The notes below the pieces were generated by a model, which was not told where the DNA came from, searched no databases, and worked only from the letters and a program-made list of their open reading frames with translations. Shown here one piece after another: positions 24,901 to 32,212 of a DNA stretch of 39,799 bases. This stretch comes from Gillisia hiemivivida (GTDB lineage: Bacteria; Bacteroidota; Bacteroidia; Flavobacteriales; Flavobacteriaceae). Made by a program: the position numbers and the translations under genes. The stretch lies in contig NZ_VORY01000025.1 of the NCBI RefSeq assembly GCF_007997295.1, positions 1 to 39,799 of the forward strand. Direction: 5' to 3'. Numbering within the stretch: position 1 is the first letter of the stretch; every line of letters starts with the position of its first letter.

Positions 24901-25009
24901 CAAGAATTTTAAGGATTATCCAGATGTGGTTAAAGAAGCACAAATCGAATTGAATAAAATCAAGGCGATGGAAGCTAAGACCAACGCTTCTGTAGACACA
25001 AGAAACTAA
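21989..25009 (+). CDS. Large exported TPR protein paired with an outer-membrane barrel
   Basis: The ATG at 21989 gives 1006 residues with a signal peptide (RYSASLFVGFFLFFSSLFAQ, cleavage near AQQ). Almost all the rest is tetratricopeptide repeats, with units such as YAYYKQGDYESAISEFNKII and GNTYVAMNNTAKGIESYNKL recurring about every 34-38 residues. There is no lipobox, so it is probably a soluble periplasmic or outer-membrane-bound scaffold. The next gene, 31 bases on, encodes a barrel, and this order is common in Flavobacteria. No function is known to me. It resembles in layout TPR scaffolds of envelope machines such as PorW/SprE, but I do not see their specific features. Confidence 0.88.
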   Translation: MTRYSASLFVGFFLFFSSLFAQQSAINTNDLVKFNKALALYNNEQFLPAQTLFDEVKDKAEDEKIVSDCAYYIANAAVRLGQPGADKLMEDFVERYPTSTKRNTALIDVADYYFQTGKYSYARKWYDKVDEKGMSRKDKERYYFNNGYAYYSSNDFEQAATYLDKVRDSKEYGSQAKYYLGYMAYEGDDYEQANELFEEVKGEDRYSENLSYFQSDMSFKLGNFEKAIALGLEQLPKANRGEISQLNKIIGESYFNLGKYEEAIPYLKEYKGLRGKWTNTDYYQLGYAYYKQGDYESAISEFNKIIDGNNSIAQNAYYHLAQSYLNSDKKQEALNAFKNASEMDFDAKLQEDAFLNYAKLSYEVGNSYMSPSEVIINYLNKYPNTSVKAEMETLLIDSFITSKNYEKAMELLETNKNFSDKGAYQKVAYFYGLELYENDDYRNASINFEKALKNRVNPEISAKAVFWKAESDFNLNRMQEALRGYQEFNSMSGSAGLAEKENLDYNIAYSYFKQKEYGKAIDFFNRYANNSEKDNARRNDAYTRLGDTYFVTSKYWPAMEAYTKAIDMNLGNTDYAAYQKAISYGFVDRNESKIEELSSFTNKYPRSSYRDDAMYELGNTYVAMNNTAKGIESYNKLIRDVPGSAFVPQAMLKQGLIYYNGDQANKALERFKKVVADYPNTPESLQAVTTARLIYIDLGKTDEYAAWVRNVDFVEVTDADLDNTTFEAAEKQYLNNNTAAAKTGFEKYLQTFPNGLNSLKSNFYLAQLYFRDDQKDKSISNYKFVVNKPRSEFSEQALARLSQIYLEKRSYQDALPLLQRLENEADFDQNVIYAQSNLMKSYYELKDFGKAVSYAEKVLKNSSIENNVKSDAQVIIARSAFSTGDENKAKNAYAEVLKIATGELAAEALYYDAYFKNKASNFKASNESVQKLAKDYSGYKFYGAKGLVVMAKNFYALKDAYQATYILDNVIKNFKDYPDVVKEAQIELNKIKAMEAKTNASVDTRN

Positions 25010-25040
25010 TATTATCAAACTAACATTTAAGTACCTCAAT

Positions 25041-26771
25041 ATGCAAACCCCTTCAATTAAAAGAAGTCTGTTTTTATTGTCATTTTTATTTACCGGTGTT
25101 TTGGTGGCTCAGGATAAACCTTTGGGTAACGAAACAGTGATTGTTGTGAAGCCTTATACACCTTCAGTGAACGATGCTTTTAAAATTAAGGAAACTCCTG
25201 TTTTAGGGGATTCTGTAAGTTTAGAAAAGAAACCTATTAAATATAGTATTTTTTCTGTGCCCGTCGCTTCCACATTTACACCTTCCAAAGGGCGAGCAAC
25301 GAAAGTTGAAAAAGATAAAAGAATCAAATTATATGATAATTATATAACGCTTGGATTTGGAACCTATTCCAATGTTCTAGCTGAGTTTTATAGTAATTTG
25401 GAAATTAGTAAAAGTGATAATTTTGGCGTGTATCTCACCCATAATTCGTCTCAAGGCGGAATAGAAGATGTGAGATTGGACGATAAATTTTATGACACAG
25501 AACTTAATTTGAATTACAGTTCCAGAAATAAGAAAAGTTCTTGGAATACCGAATTAGGATTACAGCATCAATTATTCAACTGGTATGGATTACCAGAGCA
25601 AACAAGATTGACTAATGAATTAGTTACTGCTATAGATCCTCAGCAGAATTACATTTCTGGAATCCTTGGAGGGAAATTGGAATTATATGATTCTTTCCTG
25701 AATAAGGCGTCAGCGAACTATAGATATTTCGGAGATTCTTATGATTCTGCTGAACATAATTTTAAAGCCGATGGAGCTTTTGAAGTCAACATTGCAGACG
25801 AATTAATAAGCACAAAAGTTTTTGCAGATGTATTAAGTGGGAAGTTCGATAAAGGATACAACGATCCAAATGAGCTGAATTATTCTCAAATGATTTTTGG
25901 GATAACACCTAGTTTGCTGATTTTAAGAGATGATCTTACTTTGAATTTAGGAGCGTCTTTTGTGTATGGATTGGATACAGAAAATAGCGATAGCAGTTTT
26001 TATATTTATCCTCAGGTAACTGCTAGTTATAGGTTGGCTGGAGACTACTTTATCCCGTATGCTGGGTTAGAAGGAAGTTTAAGCCAGAATACCTACTATA
26101 ACTTTGCTCAGGAAAACCCATACGTATCTCCAACCTTGAATATTGCACCTACAGATAAAACCTATGATGCTTATGTGGGAGCAAAAGGAAAACTTACTAA
26201 TAGCATTGGCTATAATCTTAAAGGAGGATATGCTTCAGAGATCAATAAGGCATTGTTTCTAGCTAATTTTAGTAACCCTTCTAGTACAGAGGATTATGCC
26301 TACGGAAATTCATTTGGGGTTGTTTATGATGATATAAACACGCTATCATTTTCAGGAGAGATCAATGTAGATGTGAATAGAGATTTTAAATTAGGACTGA
26401 ATGGATCTTTCTTTAGTTATAATTCTGAATTCGAAGCTGAAGCATGGAATTTACCAGAAATGAAAGCCTCTTTATTTATGGACTATCAGATAACTGAAAA
26501 ATGGTTTGCTGGAGCTAACTTATTTTATACAGGAGAAAGAAAAGATAGAGAAGAAACAATAGACGGGGGTGGTGCATTGGGAAGCAGAACAATTACTTTA
26601 GATGGTTTTACAGATCTAAATGCAAATCTTGGGTATAGATTTAATGATCAACTTTCCATTTTTGCAAAAGGAAATAACTTATTAGGAGATAACTACGAAC
26701 GCTGGTCTAATTTCCCGGTTCAAGGGATTCAAGTAATGGCTGGTGCAACCTATAAATTCGATTACAAATAG
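25041..26771 (+). CDS. TonB-receptor-like outer-membrane barrel without a plug domain
   Basis: This 576-residue protein has a signal peptide (cleavage after LVAQ near residue 24). Next comes a conserved N-terminal stretch, ETVIVVKPYTPSVNDAFKIK (about 30-49), followed by ETPVL. From about residue 95 it consists of amphipathic strands ending in GATYKFDYK. The last third has the TonB-dependent-receptor barrel look (DLNANLGYRFNDQLSIFAKG, then NNLLGDNYERW), but there is no room for a plug domain, and no TonB box is evident. It follows the TPR gene in one operon and is ended by a hairpin at 26790. It may anchor the TPR protein to the outer membrane. Annotation pipelines often label such proteins TonB-dependent receptors, which is only partly right. 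Confidence 0.82.
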   Translation: MQTPSIKRSLFLLSFLFTGVLVAQDKPLGNETVIVVKPYTPSVNDAFKIKETPVLGDSVSLEKKPIKYSIFSVPVASTFTPSKGRATKVEKDKRIKLYDNYITLGFGTYSNVLAEFYSNLEISKSDNFGVYLTHNSSQGGIEDVRLDDKFYDTELNLNYSSRNKKSSWNTELGLQHQLFNWYGLPEQTRLTNELVTAIDPQQNYISGILGGKLELYDSFLNKASANYRYFGDSYDSAEHNFKADGAFEVNIADELISTKVFADVLSGKFDKGYNDPNELNYSQMIFGITPSLLILRDDLTLNLGASFVYGLDTENSDSSFYIYPQVTASYRLAGDYFIPYAGLEGSLSQNTYYNFAQENPYVSPTLNIAPTDKTYDAYVGAKGKLTNSIGYNLKGGYASEINKALFLANFSNPSSTEDYAYGNSFGVVYDDINTLSFSGEINVDVNRDFKLGLNGSFFSYNSEFEAEAWNLPEMKASLFMDYQITEKWFAGANLFYTGERKDREETIDGGGALGSRTITLDGFTDLNANLGYRFNDQLSIFAKGNNLLGDNYERWSNFPVQGIQVMAGATYKFDYK

Positions 26772-26789
26772 CAGATAATTAATAAATAT

Positions 26790-26823
26790 AAAAGGGCTGT
26801 TCTTCTGGAACAGCCCTTTTTGT
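26790..26823 (+). terminator. Terminator of the TPR/barrel operon
   Basis: AAAAGGGCTGTT and AACAGCCCTTTT pair around CTTCTGG and are followed by TTGTTTTTTG. Confidence 0.9.
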
Positions 26824-26918
26824 TTTTTGTATTATGTTAAAGTGCAGAGCATAGCCAGTTTGAAATTTCAATTGAGACCTTTGGTCGATTTATTAATTCC
26901 TTATTGATTTAAAAAGTT

Positions 26919-26926
26919 TATTTTTG
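26919..26926 (+). promoter_or_regulatory. Possible -7 box of the PiT-like gene
   Basis: TATTTTTG matches TAnnTTTG, 74 bases before the ATG at 27001. It lies in AT-rich DNA without a clear -33 motif, so it is weak evidence. Confidence 0.3.
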
Positions 26927-27000
26927 AACCCGGTAAAGCAAAAAATAAATCAAACATTCAATAATACTTATTTCCTATTGAACACAAATACCCTAACTAG

Positions 27001-28125
27001 ATGAGTAAGTTTAAAAGAAGCGATAGATCACGGCCATACCTGAATGTTTTAGATTTCATGATTCAGGAAAAGGCATTCTTGGCTTTAATAATTATTGGAA
27101 TCGTTTTAGCCGGAATCTTCACAGGAAATAGTCAAGCGGCAATGTGGCTTGGTTTCTTTTTTGCTGCTTATGCGACAGTTTCAAATGATAGTATCCAGTC
27201 TTTAGGAACATTTATTGAAAGTAATAAAACCCGTCGTTGGTGGGTGTTATGGCTTTATATTGGAGGTATCTTTCTTGCCACAGTTATTTTTAGTTGGGTT
27301 TATTTTGATGGAGATGTTACCTTCCAAAGACTTTTAAAACCCGATGGGACTACCAAATATCCTCATCCGGAAAACTTCAGCTTTTTCCAGATAATTGCTC
27401 CTTTGGTGTTATTGATCTTAACAAGATTAAGAATGCCAGTTTCTACTACGTTCCTTATTTTATCGGTGTTTAGTGCAGATACATCTGGAATAACATCAGT
27501 AGTGATTAAGAGTTTATCGGGCTATGCAATGGCATTTATTTTGTCTTTTGCAGTGTGGTATTTCTCTTATAACCTGATTAAAAAATTCTTCAAAAGTAGA
27601 AAATTTCATCAGGGATGGAGTGTCCTCCAATGGGTAGTAAGTGGGTCCTTGTGGGCTGTCTGGGTAATGCAGGATGGTGCGAATATCGCTGTATATCTAC
27701 CACGACAACAAACACTTACTCAATTTATAATTTTTGCAACTACTATATTTGCAGGTCTCGGATTGTTATTTTACTTACGAGGAGATAAAATTCAGAAGGT
27801 AGTAAGCGAAAAATCTAGAATTTCAGATATTCGGGCAGCAACCTTAGTTGATTTAACGTATGTGATCTTACTTATCTACAAGTTATTTATTAGTACCGTT
27901 CCAATGAGCACAACCTGGTTATTCCTTGGTATTATTGGGGGTCGGGAGATTGCAATAAGCCTCGCGCGAACTAAGAAAGGTAAAAAACACCGTAAGAAAG
28001 CGGGAAGAATGATCTTTAAAGATTTCTCTTATGCGGCTATTGGTCTTATAATTTCTGTGGCTCTAGCGGCAGCTGCAAATCCTAGTATTAGGGAAGCACT
28101 TTTAGAAGCTATGGGATTAGGCTAG
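27001..28125 (+). CDS. PiT-related (phosphate permease-like) membrane protein
   Basis: This 374-residue protein has about nine hydrophobic segments. Two inverted-repeat-like signatures suggest the PiT phosphate permease superfamily: AAYATVSNDSIQSLGTFI (about residues 55-72) answers to the GANDVANA...G motif, while MPVSTTFLIL (about 146-155) and VPMSTTWLFLGIIGGREI (about 301-318) answer to the PVSTTH motif. Between them, MQDGANIAVYLPR resembles the second G-x-N-D/N motif. The key His after PVSTT is missing in both copies (Phe and Trp instead), so substrate and coupling may differ from true phosphate transporters. No phoU-like DUF47 partner gene is adjacent. The gene ends at a strong hairpin. 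Confidence 0.65.
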   Translation: MSKFKRSDRSRPYLNVLDFMIQEKAFLALIIIGIVLAGIFTGNSQAAMWLGFFFAAYATVSNDSIQSLGTFIESNKTRRWWVLWLYIGGIFLATVIFSWVYFDGDVTFQRLLKPDGTTKYPHPENFSFFQIIAPLVLLILTRLRMPVSTTFLILSVFSADTSGITSVVIKSLSGYAMAFILSFAVWYFSYNLIKKFFKSRKFHQGWSVLQWVVSGSLWAVWVMQDGANIAVYLPRQQTLTQFIIFATTIFAGLGLLFYLRGDKIQKVVSEKSRISDIRAATLVDLTYVILLIYKLFISTVPMSTTWLFLGIIGGREIAISLARTKKGKKHRKKAGRMIFKDFSYAAIGLIISVALAAAANPSIREALLEAMGLG

Positions 28126-28142
28126 ATATTCAAGTTTATATT

Positions 28143-28180
28143 AAAAAAGATCGAGATTAAAATCTCGATCTTTTTTTTTG
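28143..28180 (+). terminator. Terminator after the PiT-like gene
   Basis: AAAAAAGATCGAGATT and AATCTCGATCTTTTTT form a long perfect stem with a two-base loop and a T run. Confidence 0.9.
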
Positions 28181-28299
28181 CAATTGAATTTCTAGAGATT
28201 GAATTTTATAAAAACTGTAGAAGCTATTAATACTGAAACATTCTCAATAAAACCATCCTAATTAGATCACATTAGTTATTTTTATGAAAAATATTAAAT

Positions 28300-29931
28300 A
28301 TGCTTAATAAATTATCTTTTTTAGGAATACTACTCGTTCTATTAATCTCTTGTAATTCTGAAGAAAAACAATCAGCAGATCTTTTAGTGTTTAATGCACA
28401 AATTTATACAGTAGATTCCACTTTTTCCACTACTGAAGCTTTCGTAGTTAAGGAGGGAAAATTTTTAGAAACAGGAACTGTTGAAGCACTCCAGGAAAAA
28501 TATGATTTCAAAGAAAAACTGGATGCAGAAGGAAAAACTATTCTCCCAGGCTTTATAGATGCACATGCACATTTTTATAGAATGGGCTTGCAACAACAAA
28601 AAGTAGATTTAACGGGCACCAATAGTTTTAAAGAGGTTTTGGACCGAATAGTTGTTTTTCAGAAAGAGCGAAATGTAAACTTTATAACAGGTAGAGGTTG
28701 GGATCAGAATGATTGGGAAGTCAAAGAATTTCCATCCAAAGAGAAATTGGATAGTTTATTCCCAAATACTCCGGTAGCAATTACCAGAATAGATGGGCAT
28801 GCTTTATTGGTAAATCAAGCTGCCTTGGATAAAGCAGGGATTACTTTAGATACTAAAGCAGAAGGTGGTGCTATTGAAGTTAAGAATGGACAACTTACAG
28901 GAATTCTAATAGATAACCCTATGAGTCTTGTTTACAATGCCGTAGAAGAACCTTCAAAGAAGGAGCAAATTCAGGCGTTGATGGAGGCTCAAAAAATCTC
29001 TTTTAGTTATGGATTAACTACTGTGGTTGACGCTGGAATAGATAAGAAAACAATTCAGCTGATAGATAGTTTACAAAAAGCTGGAAGTTTAAAGACCCGC
29101 ATCTATGCGATGATAAGTAACACGAAGGAAAACCTCGATTTTTACTTAGGGAAAGAGCCTATTAAAACAGAAAGATTAAATGTGCGCTCTGTGAAGTTCT
29201 ATGGAGATGGTGCCTTAGGATCGAGAGGAGCAGCCTTAATGGAACCCTATTCAGATCTTGAAGGTCACTATGGCGCTTTGTTATCTCCGGTAGCAGATTT
29301 TAAGAAAACAGCTCAAAGAGTAGCTAATTCAAGGTTTCAAATGAATACACATGCCATTGGTGATTCTGCAAATAGATTGGTGCTTAAAACCTATGATGAA
29401 TTATTAAAGGGAAAGGAAGATCGCAGATGGCGAGTAGAACATGCACAAGTAATAGATCCAGCAGACTTTAAATATTTCAGCAAAAACATTATTCCGTCTG
29501 TACAACCTACACATGCAACAAGCGATATGTATTGGGCAGAAGATCGGCTTGGCGCCGACCGGATAAAAGGGGCGTATGCCTTTAAAAAATTACTAGATCA
29601 GGCAGGAATTGTAGCTTTGGGGACAGATTTTCCGGTGGAAGAAGTGAGCCCGTTCTATACTTTTTATGCTTCAACAGCTAGAAAAGATCTTAAGAACTAT
29701 CCAGAGGGTGGTTATAGAATGGAGCAGGCATTATCCAGAGAAGAAACCTTAAAGGGAATGACCATTTGGGCAGCGTACGCTAATTTTGAAGAAGAGGAAA
29801 AGGGAAGTATAGAAACAGGTAAATTCGCCGATTTCATAATTCTTGATAAGAATATTATGGAAGTGGATAAAAATGAAATCCCAAACATTAAAGTCTTACA
29901 AACATATGTGAACGGAGAGAAAGTATATTAA
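28300..29931 (+). CDS. Amidohydrolase-family lipoprotein (YtcJ-like)
   Basis: This 543-residue exported lipoprotein has lipobox LISC near residue 18. It has the composite amidohydrolase fold: an N-terminal beta sandwich (ADLLVFNAQIYTVD), the metal motif GFIDAHAHF (about residues 87-95), VTRIDGHALLVN-like text (ITRIDGHALLVN), FYGDGALGSRGAAL, MNTHAIGD (about 347-354), WRVEHAQVI and ALGTDFPVE, then a closing sandwich strand (FADFIILDKNIMEV). This is the amidohydrolase_3/YtcJ branch, usually with one or two metals, and its natural substrates are mostly unknown. It is likely periplasmic or surface-bound. It is a single gene, convergent with the metalloprotease-like gene. Confidence 0.92.
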   Translation: MLNKLSFLGILLVLLISCNSEEKQSADLLVFNAQIYTVDSTFSTTEAFVVKEGKFLETGTVEALQEKYDFKEKLDAEGKTILPGFIDAHAHFYRMGLQQQKVDLTGTNSFKEVLDRIVVFQKERNVNFITGRGWDQNDWEVKEFPSKEKLDSLFPNTPVAITRIDGHALLVNQAALDKAGITLDTKAEGGAIEVKNGQLTGILIDNPMSLVYNAVEEPSKKEQIQALMEAQKISFSYGLTTVVDAGIDKKTIQLIDSLQKAGSLKTRIYAMISNTKENLDFYLGKEPIKTERLNVRSVKFYGDGALGSRGAALMEPYSDLEGHYGALLSPVADFKKTAQRVANSRFQMNTHAIGDSANRLVLKTYDELLKGKEDRRWRVEHAQVIDPADFKYFSKNIIPSVQPTHATSDMYWAEDRLGADRIKGAYAFKKLLDQAGIVALGTDFPVEEVSPFYTFYASTARKDLKNYPEGGYRMEQALSREETLKGMTIWAAYANFEEEEKGSIETGKFADFIILDKNIMEVDKNEIPNIKVLQTYVNGEKVY

Positions 29932-29972
29932 AATTATCAATTCTGAAATTCTAAAGCTTACTTATGTAAAAG

Positions 29973-29991
29973 TCCTCCCCTCTGGGGAGGA
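29973..29991. terminator. Short GC-rich hairpin between convergent genes
   Basis: TCCTCCCC and GGGGAGGA form a stem, and GGAGGGG follows again 6 bases later. The same CCTCCCC...GGGGAGG string is a frequent intergenic palindrome in Bacteroidetes. It sits between two converging genes and could end transcription, although it has no T run. Confidence 0.4.
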
Positions 29992-30031
29992 TTTAGGAGG
30001 GGATGAAGATTTAGCTGGGGAAGAGGTCAAA

Positions 30032-30808
30032 TTATCTTCCGCCATTGGCAACTAGATCGTTGATACAAAGATCCTCTAATTCTGGGATATTATTATCTAT
30101 CATATCAATAATACTCCCTCCAAACTCAATATTGGCAGTCATCAAACAACCACTTACATTACAATGGGCCTGACTTTCTGGATCCTCATGATCTACCTGC
30201 ATTGGTGATCCTACGTCTACCAGACCAAATAAGTGACCAAATTCATGATTAAGAACAGCAGATTCTACATCACTCTTAGCTGTAGAAGGCGAATTATTGG
30301 CGATTTTTTCTATGGTCTTACCATAAAGCACTATCGAAGTATTTCTAAAAGCGGAGCCCAAAACCAATTTATTATCTTCATCATTTTCATTGCTTCCATC
30401 AGCCACATAAAGAAAAACAGCTATCTCATCTCCTGCGTTATAAACACTGCGCTCATCTGCTTCAACCTGTGCAATTTCTTCAATAGAAAAAGGTGCTTTA
30501 TTAGAACTGGCTACTGCGCGAGTGGTAATTTTTACCCCATCTGGTTTAAATATGTGTTCTAATAAGAATTCTGATAAATTATTTAGGGCTACATCTGTTG
30601 GTTTAAACCCAGTTACATAAACCACCTCAATAGTTAAAGAAGTGAATTTAGCATCGCTTAAAAGTTCATTTGCAGAAGCTCCTAGAGCTTTTAAATTTGC
30701 ACTTTTATCTACCCGTGGAGTTCCATTACCTGAATCGGTCGAATCTTTAGAACAACCAATTATTAAAAGGAGTAATAAAAAAGGCAGGATTATTTTTGGA
30801 ATCTTCAT
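30032..30808 (-). CDS. Metzincin-like metalloprotease lipoprotein
   Basis: This 258-residue lipoprotein has lipobox IIGC near residue 19. The catalytic region is NHEFGHLFGLVDVG at about residues 188-201. That fits HExxHxxGxxD, in which the third zinc ligand is Asp as in snapalysin (M7) rather than His. Downstream, HCNVSGCLM supplies two Cys and a Met that may be the Met-turn; a third Cys occurs near the end (LCINDL). Family members in Flavobacteria are often labelled membrane metalloprotease. A mature exported protease is likely; its substrate is not known. It reads as a single gene on the minus strand. Confidence 0.8.
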   Translation of the reverse strand: MKIPKIILPFLLLLLIIGCSKDSTDSGNGTPRVDKSANLKALGASANELLSDAKFTSLTIEVVYVTGFKPTDVALNNLSEFLLEHIFKPDGVKITTRAVASSNKAPFSIEEIAQVEADERSVYNAGDEIAVFLYVADGSNENDEDNKLVLGSAFRNTSIVLYGKTIEKIANNSPSTAKSDVESAVLNHEFGHLFGLVDVGSPMQVDHEDPESQAHCNVSGCLMTANIEFGGSIIDMIDNNIPELEDLCINDLVANGGR

Positions 30809-30894
30809 AGGATGGTTTAAAAATAGGGTGACTAAAAATTAAAATTATTAATGAATATAGATAAATATAAGCAGTAATACTTACGAACTCTAAG

Positions 30895-31632
30895 CTATAA
30901 AGGTTTTAACACCGCCAAATAATCGAAATGCTCGCCTTTCTCAACCAGTTCACAGCTAAAATCATTCCCTTCTGCAGCAAGTGCTAAACTATTATAGTCC
31001 AGATATAACCAGTTAAACTCACTAGATCGTTCTCCTTTATAACTAATACTAAATTCTAATTCACCGTAATAGGGTGCATCAGGATCTATCCAAATTCCGC
31101 CATCTTCATCTGGATCAAATAAATAACTTAGGTCTGAGGAGTCTATTAAAATTTGTCCATTTTTAGATAATAACGTTTTTGAATGCTGAAAAAATCGATC
31201 TAAATTTTCCAACTTTTCAATAATTCCTGTACCATTCATCAATAAAAGAATAGTGTCAAATTTTTCATCTTTTAGATCGAAATAATCAATGTTCCTTGCA
31301 TTTTTAATTCCTCTCGCTTTACAAATTTCCAAAGCCCCTTCAGAAATATCTATAGCCGTAACCTCTAATTTTTTTACATTCTGAAGAAATAATGAATGAC
31401 TTCCTGCGCCGCATCCAACATCTAGAATTCTTCCTGAGGCCTTTTCTAAGGCAGCTTGTTCTAATGGCGGCATATCTTTAAAATCTCTAAACAGATAAGG
31501 AACCAAGATCTCATCATCATCAAAATCTGGAGAATGCACCAATATTGGGGTTTCATCTTTCTCAAGATAATATGCTGAAATAGCTTTACCAAACACATCT
31601 ATTGTAGCCTTGCTGCTTACTTGCTTCTTCAT
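30895..31632 (-). CDS. Class I SAM-dependent methyltransferase
   Basis: The ATG at 31632 gives 245 residues starting MKKQVSSKATIDVFGKAISA. The frame stays open to a further upstream start at 31692, but that would run through the divergent gene and adds an atypical basic segment. Motif I is GRILDVGCGAGSHSLFLQ at about residues 65-82. Motif II/post-I is VTAIDISEGALEIC with the acidic ribose-binding Asp, and FDTILLLMNGTGIIE is motif IV-like. The N-terminal DFDDDEILVPYLFRDF stretch is shared by a flavobacterial family of unknown substrate. It is divergent from the YkgJ-like gene, whose promoter overlaps this start codon. Confidence 0.88.
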   Translation of the reverse strand: MKKQVSSKATIDVFGKAISAYYLEKDETPILVHSPDFDDDEILVPYLFRDFKDMPPLEQAALEKASGRILDVGCGAGSHSLFLQNVKKLEVTAIDISEGALEICKARGIKNARNIDYFDLKDEKFDTILLLMNGTGIIEKLENLDRFFQHSKTLLSKNGQILIDSSDLSYLFDPDEDGGIWIDPDAPYYGELEFSISYKGERSSEFNWLYLDYNSLALAAEGNDFSCELVEKGEHFDYLAVLKPL

Positions 31633-31639
31633 ATCTTTG
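31632..31639 (+). promoter_or_regulatory. -7 box for a leaderless YkgJ-type mRNA
   Basis: TATCTTTG at 31632-31639 has a TTG at 31610-31612, 19 bases upstream, which is the expected -33 spacing. The ATG of the plus-strand gene follows 5 bases after the box, so the transcript probably begins at or next to the start codon. The box overlaps the last base of the divergent methyltransferase start codon. Confidence 0.6.
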
Positions 31640-31644
31640 CGCTT

Positions 31645-32142
31645 ATGGAAGAAATTCTGAAAAATCTCCCGAAAAAGGCCAAAGATAAGCATAAGGAGAA
31701 TAAAAAGTTCTTTGCTAAGCTACGTAAAAAGCCACCCAAGCATTTGGACTTACAAATGCAAGAATTGCATGAAGAAGAATTTAAGCGCACAGATTGTCTT
31801 ACTTGCGCCAATTGTTGTAAAACAACAGGACCTTTATTTACCAATAAAGATATAGAACGAATTTCGAAGCATTTCCGGCAGAAACCCGCTCAATTTATTG
31901 AGACTTACTTAAGGGTAGATGAGGATAATGATCATGTGTTGAAGCAAGTTCCATGTACCTTTTTAGGGGAAGATAATTATTGTTCTATTTATGAGGTTCG
32001 TCCAAAAGCTTGCAGGGAATATCCACATACCGATAGAAAGGATTTTCATAAGATCTCAAACATTACCTTAAACAATACCGCTATTTGCCCGGCAGCTTAT
32101 AATATTGTGGAGGAAATGAAAAAGAGAATTAAATTGAAGTAG
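31645..32142 (+). CDS. YkgJ-family cysteine-cluster protein (putative zinc/iron-chelating domain)
   Basis: The ATG at 31645 gives 165 residues; a TTG further up (31621) lies in front of the promoter box and is ruled out. After a very basic helical start (KKAKDKHKENKKFFAKLRKK), the cluster motif CLTCANCC comes at about residues 51-58. VPCTFLGEDNYCSIYEVRPK and ACREYP follow. This matches the CxxxCC...C...YxxRPxxCRxYP pattern of the YkgJ/FliB-like family, thought to bind iron-sulfur or zinc. Its function is unknown; modification or oxidation roles have been suggested for relatives. It is conserved in most Bacteroidetes. Confidence 0.88.
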   Translation: MEEILKNLPKKAKDKHKENKKFFAKLRKKPPKHLDLQMQELHEEEFKRTDCLTCANCCKTTGPLFTNKDIERISKHFRQKPAQFIETYLRVDEDNDHVLKQVPCTFLGEDNYCSIYEVRPKACREYPHTDRKDFHKISNITLNNTAICPAAYNIVEEMKKRIKLK

Positions 32143-32212
32143 TTAGCAGTTTCAATTTTTGAATGAGTAAGTATTTAAAAAAGTATTCGTGTATTAGGGG
32201 CAATTTTGTTTA

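Noticed and set aside
30233-30562. Plus-strand ORF of 109 codons inside the metalloprotease gene
   Set aside because: It is a shadow frame of a clear protease gene with HEFGH, and its product is rich in Phe and Ile without motifs.
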